From assembly GCA_021826795.1 (NCBI GenBank), contig JAKAYM010000053.1:1-11436 (forward strand): a stretch of DNA of 11,436 nucleotides. Direction: 5' to 3'. The notes beneath the pieces are model-generated. The model saw only the letters and a list, made by a program, of their open reading frames with translations, searched no databases and was not told the origin of the DNA. This document shows, piece by piece, positions 6,264-11,436 of this stretch (position 1 is the stretch's first letter; each line of letters begins with the position of its first letter). A program made the translations under genes and the position numbers. The stretch is from Thermoplasmata archaeon (lineage in GTDB: Archaea; Thermoplasmatota; Thermoplasmata; Thermoplasmatales; Thermoplasmataceae).

Positions 6264-7709
6264 ATGGTTATAACGCACACCAAATTAAAAAGAAACTCTG
6301 TCGGGCTTCTCCAGGGTACTTTTCAATCTCTGGGGCAGGTGGCGCCTGCAGCCGATATAGCTATACTTCTTGTAGCGTCATTTTCCATCTCTGGCGCTCA
6401 GACAGTGCTTTCAGTAATAATTGGTTGGATAATATACGCATTATGGATGATAACGCCGTATGAATTTTCAAAATTGAAATCAAACTCAGGGAGTTATTAT
6501 GCCTATGCAGCCGGTGCTACTGATAAGGGGCATTTTGGACCTATTACTGCATTGAGTTTCATGTACTATGATATTACCGGTGCTGCATTTGGAATACTGG
6601 GTCTTTCAAGTTTTATATTCCTGATGGCCCCTGAGGTAACGTCGATTCCATATCTCTGGATACTCTTTGCAGGTATATTTACTGCTTTTATCATTATTGT
6701 TACATATCTTGGAATTAGACCCTCCTTAAACTATACAGCAATCACGGGATTGCTTGAAGTGATGTTCCTGTTGATAGGTTCAATAATTATAATTATAAAA
6801 GTGGGCGGGCACAATTCAGTCATTCCATTTGAAATATCCGGTCCATACAGCATCGGATTTTCATCTATCATGTTTGCCTCAGTATTCTCCATACTGGATT
6901 TCACAGGTTCCGGTGTAGTTACAACAGTATCAGAGGAGATTACAAAACCGAAAAAGAACATAGGGAAATCCATAATCTTTGCAATGATTCTTACAGCAAT
7001 AGCACTTATTCCTGCAGCCTACGCATTGACAGTAGGCTGGGGTGTAAGTAATATAACATCATTTTCTGCCCATCACGACGCAGGGTTAACAGTGTTTTAT
7101 AACTATCTGGGGCCGGTCGGTCTGGTGCTGCTTATTATATTCACAATCAACAGTTACTTCTCCAACGGAGTGTCAAAGGCTACTGCCGTTAGCCGTTGGT
7201 GGTATTCAGCTGCGAGGGATAATGTTATTTTCCCTGCAACGGTAGGAAAGATCAACCCAAAACATCATTCGCCCGCCAATGCGGTTGTGATATGGGCGTT
7301 GCTATCATTCGTTCTTGATGTGACCATGGGGTTGATTTATGGTCCCTTGAGTGCCGCTTTTGTTCTGGAAGCCGGAACCGGTATTTCTATAATCATCGTG
7401 CATATGCTTGCAAATAGTTCACTTACAATATACACCAAGAGGGTCAATAAATTCAGCTTATTAAAACATGGAATCCTTCCCACAGTGGCAACAATAGTAG
7501 GTCTTATAGTTCTTTACTACACCATGAGCGATATTTTCACAAAGTTTTTGACAGCGCCCAGTGCCGTAAACGATGCCTATTTTGCATCATTCATTGTAAC
7601 CATAGTGTGGATACTTGCGGGTGGTCTGATAGTGACATTATATTATAAGAATAAGCATCCTGAAATATTGAAAGACGCAGGTGAATTCAATATGAAAACC
7701 CAACAATAA
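6264..7709 (+). CDS. APC-superfamily amino acid / polyamine permease
   Basis: A 481-residue membrane transporter with about 12 helices, probably a proton-coupled importer of amino acids or organic cations. Family evidence: an N-terminal substrate-site helix GTFQSLGQVAPAADIAIL (18-35), SGSYYAYAAGA (76-86, the GGxYxY motif before helix 3), FTGSGVVTTVSEEITKPKKN, where SEEIxxPxxN is the hallmark following helix 6, and RWWYSAARDNVIFP, matching the conserved (R)xxxxxARDxxxP stretch of helix 8. Length is typical. The gene stands alone, with its own TATA box and a T-rich stretch at 7711-7729 after its stop. Acidophiles living on peptides carry many such permeases, and the substrate cannot be assigned. 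Confidence 0.9.
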   Translation: MVITHTKLKRNSVGLLQGTFQSLGQVAPAADIAILLVASFSISGAQTVLSVIIGWIIYALWMITPYEFSKLKSNSGSYYAYAAGATDKGHFGPITALSFMYYDITGAAFGILGLSSFIFLMAPEVTSIPYLWILFAGIFTAFIIIVTYLGIRPSLNYTAITGLLEVMFLLIGSIIIIIKVGGHNSVIPFEISGPYSIGFSSIMFASVFSILDFTGSGVVTTVSEEITKPKKNIGKSIIFAMILTAIALIPAAYALTVGWGVSNITSFSAHHDAGLTVFYNYLGPVGLVLLIIFTINSYFSNGVSKATAVSRWWYSAARDNVIFPATVGKINPKHHSPANAVVIWALLSFVLDVTMGLIYGPLSAAFVLEAGTGISIIIVHMLANSSLTIYTKRVNKFSLLKHGILPTVATIVGLIVLYYTMSDIFTKFLTAPSAVNDAYFASFIVTIVWILAGGLIVTLYYKNKHPEILKDAGEFNMKTQQ

Positions 7710-7748
7710 TAAATTTATATTTTTATCTTAAATTGAAAATTCAAAATA

Positions 7749-7760
7749 TTTATATTTAAA
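7749..7760 (+). promoter_or_regulatory. TATA box of the ArsR-like regulator gene
   Basis: TTTATATTTAAA is centred about 24 nt before the ATG at 7778, again the leaderless spacing. Confidence 0.5.
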
Positions 7761-7777
7761 CCTCCATAACAAATTCA

Positions 7778-8071
7778 ATGGATTTTCCTGATGAATATCA
7801 CAGAATACTGTGGTGGCTTCTTATGGCAACCCGCGGGGGAAATACAAGGGTAAAAATTATTGAGTATATCTATAAAGAACCAGGGAATATAAACCAGATA
7901 TCGCGAGAACTGGGAGCCAATTACCGAACAGTGGAGCACCACATAAAAGTACTTCTTGATAACGGTATAATCAGGAGAGAGGGCCAGGGTTATGGAAGTA
8001 TTTATTTTCTTTCTGATTATTACCAGAAAAATTATGAAATAATTATCAAAATGATCGGCAGTAAAAAGTAA
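7778..8071 (+). CDS. Small ArsR-like winged-helix protein
   Basis: A 97-residue putative DNA-binding regulator. RVKIIEYIYKEPGNINQISRELGANYRTVEHHIKVLLDNGII (24-65) is a complete winged helix-turn-helix: NINQISRELG is helix 2 and NYRTVEHHIKVL the recognition helix, with HH in the place often seen in ArsR-type archaeal proteins. QGYGSIYFLSDYY (70-82) forms the wing, and a short C-terminal helix follows. There are no cysteines, so classical thiol metal sensing is unlikely. It precedes a secreted/anchored protein and a small membrane protein on the same strand, but gaps of 106 and 50 bp with separate promoter-like sequence suggest three transcripts or a regulated set rather than a tight operon. 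Confidence 0.85.
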   Translation: MDFPDEYHRILWWLLMATRGGNTRVKIIEYIYKEPGNINQISRELGANYRTVEHHIKVLLDNGIIRREGQGYGSIYFLSDYYQKNYEIIIKMIGSKK

Positions 8072-8104
8072 TAATTTTTATGATTGTTTCTTTCATCTTA
8101 TAAG

Positions 8105-8116
8105 TAATTTGTATAC
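8105..8116 (+). repeat. 12-bp element copy 1 (TAATTTGTATAC)
   Basis: Identical to 8769-8780. It lies 61 bp before the start of the anchored protein gene at 8178. A second TTGTATA (8120-8126) follows 11 bp downstream of the TTGTATA inside this copy (8109-8115), making a helically phased pair that ends in a TATA-like run. It is a candidate operator for the neighbouring ArsR-like protein. Confidence 0.45.
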
Positions 8117-8177
8117 GAATTGTATATAATATTGAAATACGGTTATATCCCTGCATGTTAATTTATAATGGATTAAA

Positions 8178-8741
8178 ATGAATTGGAAAGTAATATCAGC
8201 AGTATTTATTGCACTGACACTCATATTTGCAGGTGCATTTATAGGGGTATACTATTTGGACAGCTCGGCTATTGCTAAAGAGAAGAAACAATTAGAAGTA
8301 AATGATGCTACCGAGCTTGCAACGGAACACTGGAATCAAATAGCAATAGAGAATTCTTCACTGATCATGAAAGAGTATGCGGGAAATGCAACATTGAACT
8401 GGGTAGGTGGACCACTCAATGGAACATATCACGGGACTTCAGCAATCAACACCACCTGGGGCAAGTTCTTTACGGCATGGCAGGCAGTATGGTTCTATGC
8501 ATCTACGGGAACGACCAGCAATCCCATAGTTACAATAAATGGAAATACGGCGACAGTTACTGCAAATTTCACGCAGTTTGTTGTTCAGAATTCAGCCACT
8601 CACGCATTCCAGTATATCAACACGACCTACACTCTTGTGTACTATAATATGGACCATACATCAGATCACAACGTTAATTACGAAATAATAAATGAAACAT
8701 TCAAAATAACAGGATCAGGCAAGCTTTCCAGTCTGGAATAA
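8178..8741 (+). CDS. Membrane-anchored extracytoplasmic protein, NTF2/SnoaL-like, rich in N-glycosylation sequons
   Basis: A 187-residue protein with an N-terminal signal or anchor helix (about residues 5-27, VISAVFIALTLIFAGAFIGVYYL) preceded by Lys4, so the remainder should face outward. The body, with EHWNQIAIENSSLIMKEYAG (50-69), a conserved-looking WVGGPLNGTYHGTSAI (75-90), TTWGKFF, and alternating beta strands VTINGNTATVTANF, matches the layout of NTF2/SnoaL-like cone-fold domains; this is a fold-level guess. Seven N-x-S/T sequons are present (N59, N70, N81, N91, N130, N148, N172) and no cysteine, so it is not a lipoprotein. It may bind a small ligand at the cell surface. Exact function is not recognised. 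ATG 8178 is chosen because it gives the compact signal anchor. Confidence 0.75.
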   Translation: MNWKVISAVFIALTLIFAGAFIGVYYLDSSAIAKEKKQLEVNDATELATEHWNQIAIENSSLIMKEYAGNATLNWVGGPLNGTYHGTSAINTTWGKFFTAWQAVWFYASTGTTSNPIVTINGNTATVTANFTQFVVQNSATHAFQYINTTYTLVYYNMDHTSDHNVNYEIINETFKITGSGKLSSLE

Positions 8742-8763
8742 AAAAATATATTAATATATTTTT
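8742..8763. terminator. Perfect 22-bp A/T palindrome after the anchored-protein gene
   Basis: An 11-bp half site, five A followed by TATATT, mirrored around the centre at 8752/8753 and ending in T5. It begins right after the stop codon at 8739-8741. RNA could fold into a hairpin ending in uridines, so termination is the simplest reading. Because it also lies 29-50 bp before the next start codon, it could alternatively act as a DNA-level site for that gene. Confidence 0.45.
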
Positions 8764-8768
8764 ATTCT

Positions 8769-8780
8769 TAATTTGTATAC
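8769..8780 (+). repeat. 12-bp element copy 2 (TAATTTGTATAC)
   Basis: Identical to 8105-8116. Here it ends 11 bp before the ATG at 8792; if the transcript is leaderless it lies between the TATA position and the start site, where a bound protein would block transcription. Confidence 0.45.
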
Positions 8781-8791
8781 CGTGATAAAAT

Positions 8792-9076
8792 ATGGAAATA
8801 TTCTGGATATCTGATATAATAATTGCTATATTCGAGCTGATTGCCCTTATCGTCCTGGTAGCAACTTATTCCATATATTACAGAAAATACCGTGCAAAAC
8901 TATACCTTCAGGTTATAACTTTTACATCAATTTTTTCTGTTCAGAGTGCCATAACTGTATATATTTATTATTATTTTTCCAGGTTTCTTGGTGCCACCGT
9001 AGCCATTCCATTGATGGTTATAAGCATACTGGGTATAGCTGCCATAATTATGCTGTTCCGGTTCATGAGGCAATAA
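8792..9076 (+). CDS. Small three-helix membrane protein of unknown function
   Basis: A 94-residue protein consisting almost wholly of three predicted membrane helices (about 5-27, 37-62, 66-90), with the basic stretch YRKYRAK (29-35) between the first two and RFMRQ at the end, so the loop and C terminus are probably cytoplasmic or near the membrane face. I do not recognise a named family. Small three-helix proteins encoded beside small winged-helix regulators are familiar from other euryarchaea, and the layout here is similar. The upstream 12-bp element is shared with the preceding anchored-protein gene, suggesting common control. Confidence 0.65.
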   Translation: MEIFWISDIIIAIFELIALIVLVATYSIYYRKYRAKLYLQVITFTSIFSVQSAITVYIYYYFSRFLGATVAIPLMVISILGIAAIIMLFRFMRQ

Positions 9077-9125
9077 AGTTTTAAGATTTGCATTAAATTA
9101 ATATCTCTTTGTTTAATAATGAATA

Positions 9126-9608
9126 ATGGATATTTCTGAGGTTGAGATAGAAAGACCAGAGGGTGTAAATGTAATAATTGGCTATTCACACTTCATAAAG
9201 ACGGTGGAAGACCTCAACGAAATCATAAAAACCGTAATACCTAACTGTGAATATTCAGTGGTCTTTTCAGAGGCATCAGGAGACAAACTCATAAGATTCG
9301 AGGGAAACAGCAGTGAACTGGTAGATGCTGGAATAAATAACATTAAAAGGATTTCTGCCGGGCACACATTTATCATTATGCTGAAAAATGCATTTCCCAT
9401 CAGCATATTACCACAGTTGAAGATGAGCCAGGAAATAGGGACCATATACGCAGCCACTGCAAATCCCTTGAAGGTGATAATAGCAAAAACCGAAAAAACT
9501 AATGCAATAATCGGGGTTGCAGATGGGTATTCACCTGTTGGTGTAGAATCTGATGTGGACAAGAAAAAACGCAGAAAGTTTCTGAGAGACATCGGTTATA
9601 AATCCTGA
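9126..9608 (+). CDS. Adenosine-specific kinase family protein (PF04008 / COG1839)
   Basis: A 160-residue cytoplasmic protein that matches this family end to end: EIERPEGVNVIIGYSHFIKTVEDL (7-30), VFSEASGDKLIRFEGN (46-61), AGHTFIIMLKNAFPI (78-92), ATANPLKVIIAKT (110-122) and GVADGYSPVGVESDVD (130-145), ending in RKFLRDIGYK. Members are about 160 residues; the Pyrobaculum homologue was described as a trimeric adenosine-binding protein. The kinase activity in the name is not, to my knowledge, firmly established. The start at ATG 9126 keeps the family N terminus; an A/T box around 9098-9106 fits leaderless expression. The stop codon TGA (9606-9608) is directly followed by the first base of tRNA-Arg, so the two are likely on one transcript. 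Confidence 0.93.
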   Translation: MDISEVEIERPEGVNVIIGYSHFIKTVEDLNEIIKTVIPNCEYSVVFSEASGDKLIRFEGNSSELVDAGINNIKRISAGHTFIIMLKNAFPISILPQLKMSQEIGTIYAATANPLKVIIAKTEKTNAIIGVADGYSPVGVESDVDKKKRRKFLRDIGYKS

Positions 9609-9681
9609 GGGCCCGTGGTGTAACGGATTATCATATAGGCCTCCGGAGCCTATAATCCGGGTTCGAATCCCGGCGGGCTCA
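9609..9681 (+). tRNA. tRNA-Arg (anticodon CCG, reads CGG)
   Basis: The cloverleaf folds by eye. Acceptor GGGCCCG (9609-9615) pairs with CGGGCTC (9674-9680) with one G-T pair, discriminator A9681. The D arm is weak (GTGT / TCAT, with a T-T mismatch) and includes the AACGG loop. Anticodon stem TAGGC (9636-9640) pairs with GCCTA (9648-9652); loop CTCCGGA gives anticodon CCG at 9643-9645. T arm CCGGG (9657-9661) - TTCGAAT - CCCGG (9669-9673) is perfect. There is a short 4-nt variable loop, no intron and no encoded CCA. The 5' end abuts the stop codon of the upstream gene, so RNase P must cut directly after that codon if they share a transcript. Confidence 0.96.
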
Positions 9682-9766
9682 TAGAGATAATAAGTTTATA
9701 TATTAGCTAGGCTACTAATTTATTAATGCTGATCTCGCAGTCTGTATTAATAGTATTATTACATAA

Positions 9767-9777
9767 TTTTAAGTATA
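9767..9777 (+). promoter_or_regulatory. TATA-like box of the FAD oxidoreductase gene
   Basis: TTTTAAGTATA is centred 24 nt before GTG 9796, the same spacing seen for other genes in the window. This favours GTG 9796 over TTG 9787 as the start codon. Confidence 0.4.
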
Positions 9778-9795
9778 CGTTCATATTTGTATTCT

Positions 9796-11298
9796 GTGTC
9801 ACTATCCGTTCTTTATGGGGCAAATATAGATAGAGATTTTACAGAAGAATTTAATTTTATAGAAAAACTTTTTTCGATCCATAGTGAAATTGTATGGGAT
9901 GGGGAAGGAAATATAAATAGTTACAAAGAAGAAGAAAGTACCGAAGAACTTGCCAAATATTTTCCTGAAGCATCATTCCAAAGTGATCTGGAAACACGGT
10001 ATATGCATTCAATCGGCAAATCATCCGTTGAAATATTAGAATCAAGGATTGGTTTACACATACCAATTGTGGATGGAGTTGTTTATCCTGATAACAGCAA
10101 TATAAACGCAATAATTAATGGCATTTCAAATTCTGGCAAAAAAGCATTAATATACGGCGGCGGAACAAATGTTTCCGGTTGTTTCAGAATGAAGCCTGGA
10201 AAGGGAGTGATAGCAATAAACACCTCAAAATTAAATAATATCTCTATTACCGGTAATGTCATAAGTGCCGGTGCAGGTATAACAGGACCTGAACTTGAGA
10301 AAGAAGCGAACGCTCATGGACTGACATGTGGAAACTTTCCAGAATCATTTAATTATTCAACTCTTGGAGGATGGATAGCGACAATGGAAAATGGCCAGGA
10401 ATCCAATCAGTATGGAGGCATAGAAAATTCAGTAATCTCGGTTAAAGTTCTTACCTCTAAGGGAGAAATATCCGATAATAAAGTTCCCAGAGAGGCGGCA
10501 GGCTTACAGGTGAAAACTGCAGTAATTGGCAGTGAGGGAAAATATGGCATAATTCTCGGTGCAACTATCAAGGGCTTCAAACTTCCTGATAAAAAATATT
10601 TCTCCTCTTATTTTTTTAAAACCTTTGAGGAAGGCATAGAGGCTATAAAGAATATGAAAAGATATCCTACTATACTTAGACTTTCAAATGAAACAGAAAC
10701 CATGATAGCCTTGATGTCTGGAAAAAATACTGGAATGAAAAAAATATTTATGGATTATCTTGGTCTTCGTGGCGTAAAAAATGGGGCTATGATGATTCTG
10801 GTAAACAACGATTACCAATTTAAAGAAAAATTGATCGGAGGGATACCTACCACGGCTTACCCTGCAAAGATGTGGGCAAGGGATCGGTACAGCAGGCCGG
10901 CACTTGCCAATATACTCTGGAAACATGGATATGTACCAGACACTCTTGAAACATCCTGTCAGTGGGAGACTATTATTAAGCTTTATCAAAACACCATCGA
11001 TTCATTTAAAATTGCGCAGAAGGAAAAAGGTTTCAAGGGAATAATAATGGCCCATATTTCACACATATACCAGACCGGCGCATGTATTTATTTTACCTAT
11101 ATAATCAGATCTGAAAATCCACTTGAGGATCTTTTATTCATACGGCAGATTATCATGAAAAGCATTTTGGAAAATGGTGGTTCAATAACAGACCACCATG
11201 GAACAGGTACCTTGTTTGCCATTTACAAAAATCGTGAAAAAGAAAAAATGCAGGATCAGCTTAATGATGAATTATTTTCAGGGTGGCGGGATGAATAA
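9796..11298 (+). CDS. FAD-binding oxidoreductase, alkyl-DHAP synthase (AGPS)-like
   Basis: A 500-residue flavoprotein of the vanillyl-alcohol-oxidase/AGPS superfamily. FAD domain: ALIYGGGTNVSG (117-128), STLGGWIAT (188-196) and IGSEGKYGIILGATIK (244-259; family GSEGTLG altered). C-terminal cap: DTLETSCQW, HISHIYQTGACIYFTY (420-435, holding the Tyr equivalent to the proposed AGPS acid/base) and GGSITDHHGTG (461-471). Unlike human AGPS, the triple-His motif is DHH, and the position of the active-site His in GHEPDS reads CGNFPESF. The usual LDPxxIxNPG end is missing. Substrate is therefore uncertain: an alkylglycerone-phosphate-type reaction or a hydroxyacid or sugar-acid dehydrogenase. Start GTG 9796 fits the TATA spacing; TTG 9787 would add three residues. 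The end overlaps the GlpD-like start by 8 bp. Confidence 0.85.
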   Translation: MSLSVLYGANIDRDFTEEFNFIEKLFSIHSEIVWDGEGNINSYKEEESTEELAKYFPEASFQSDLETRYMHSIGKSSVEILESRIGLHIPIVDGVVYPDNSNINAIINGISNSGKKALIYGGGTNVSGCFRMKPGKGVIAINTSKLNNISITGNVISAGAGITGPELEKEANAHGLTCGNFPESFNYSTLGGWIATMENGQESNQYGGIENSVISVKVLTSKGEISDNKVPREAAGLQVKTAVIGSEGKYGIILGATIKGFKLPDKKYFSSYFFKTFEEGIEAIKNMKRYPTILRLSNETETMIALMSGKNTGMKKIFMDYLGLRGVKNGAMMILVNNDYQFKEKLIGGIPTTAYPAKMWARDRYSRPALANILWKHGYVPDTLETSCQWETIIKLYQNTIDSFKIAQKEKGFKGIIMAHISHIYQTGACIYFTYIIRSENPLEDLLFIRQIIMKSILENGGSITDHHGTGTLFAIYKNREKEKMQDQLNDELFSGWRDE

Positions 11299-11436
11299 TG
11301 AGTTTTCGGCAGAAGTAAGGAATTCTAAACTCACAGAACTGGATGGGAAAAACTTTGATGTGGCAATCATAGGAGGTGGAATTACCGGTTCAGGAATTGT
11401 AAATATATTGGCTGAAAATGGGATAAAAACCATATT
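11291..11436 (+). CDS. FAD-dependent glycerol-3-phosphate dehydrogenase-like protein (GlpA/GlpD), 5' part only
   Basis: Only the first 48 codons are inside the window. FDVAIIGGGITGSGIVNILAENGIKT is the N-terminal FAD-binding Rossmann motif in the exact form typical of GlpA/GlpD (DVxIIGGGITGxGI). Such enzymes oxidise glycerol-3-phosphate to dihydroxyacetone phosphate at the membrane. A 23-residue lead precedes the motif. ATG 11291 overlaps the previous gene by 8 bp (its stop is 11296-11298), so translation is probably coupled; the ATG at 11298 is in another frame and closes after six codons. Other DAO-family flavoproteins share part of the motif, so the assignment rests on few residues plus the AGPS-like neighbour. 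Confidence 0.7.
   Translation, partial: MNNEFSAEVRNSKLTELDGKNFDVAIIGGGITGSGIVNILAENGIKTI

Noticed and set aside
6206..6463. 85-codon plus-strand frame before and within the permease gene start.
   Set aside because: Most of it overlaps the well-supported permease in another frame. The peptide has no domain character, and the start lacks a promoter or ribosome site.
9682..9786. Integration site or mobile-element remnant next to the tRNA gene, with partial symmetry ATTAGCTAGGCTACTAAT.
   Set aside because: There is no repeat of the tRNA 3' end, no integrase and no element-like genes. The symmetry pairs only four or five bases and is likely chance or a weak terminator.
1..11436. CRISPR arrays, insertion sequences, toxin-antitoxin or restriction systems.
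   Set aside because: I found no regularly spaced long repeats, no terminal inverted repeats and no transposase, nuclease or methyltransferase motifs in any credible reading frame.

Overview
The window is AT-rich archaeal DNA, most likely from a thermoacidophile of the Thermoplasmatales (Ferroplasma, Acidiplasma or Cuniculiplasma type). Four observations point there. TATA-like boxes are centred about 23-25 nt before most first-gene start codons, leaving no room for a leader, so transcripts look leaderless. One gene encodes a PF04008 adenosine-binding protein of the COG1839 type, a family I associate mainly with archaea and thermophiles. The thioredoxin reductase lacks the usual NADPH 2'-phosphate motif, as reported for the Thermoplasma acidophilum enzyme. 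The tRNA has no encoded CCA. Genus and species cannot be fixed from the sequence alone.

Layout. 147-1852 (minus strand): a small cysteine-containing protein of unknown function followed by a DHA2-type MFS exporter, apparently one operon. 1991-2992 (plus): a GHMP-family sugar kinase of the HddA type, overlapping by 4 bp the convergent DUF998-type membrane protein at 2989-3570. 3626-4590 (minus): soluble inorganic pyrophosphatase, then a winged-helix regulator with three cysteines. That regulator is divergent from a thioredoxin-thioredoxin reductase operon (4726-6049, plus), and the spacer between them carries repeats and the only clear Shine-Dalgarno leader in the window. 6264-7709 (plus): an APC-family permease. 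7778-9076 (plus): a small ArsR-like winged-helix protein, a membrane-anchored extracytoplasmic protein with an NTF2/SnoaL-like look and seven N-glycosylation sequons, and a three-helix membrane protein. The last two share an identical 12-bp upstream element, so this stretch may be one surface-related module. 9126-9608: the PF04008 protein, whose stop codon directly abuts tRNA-Arg(CCG) at 9609-9681. 9796-11436: an alkyl-DHAP-synthase-like FAD oxidoreductase overlapping the start of a GlpD-like FAD-dependent glycerol-3-phosphate dehydrogenase that runs off the window.

How the genes fit together. The thioredoxin pair supplies thiol reduction, and the adjacent cysteine-bearing regulator is the natural candidate to control it. 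Pyrophosphatase is housekeeping. The two flavoproteins at the right end probably act on related glycerol- or glycolaldehyde-type phosphates or on ether-lipid intermediates, a notable pairing in an archaeon whose lipids should be built on glycerol-1-phosphate. I see no CRISPR array, insertion sequence, integrase or rRNA. No gene-free stretch exceeds 300 bases; the longest is 6050-6263, which holds a likely terminator and an A/T-rich promoter region.
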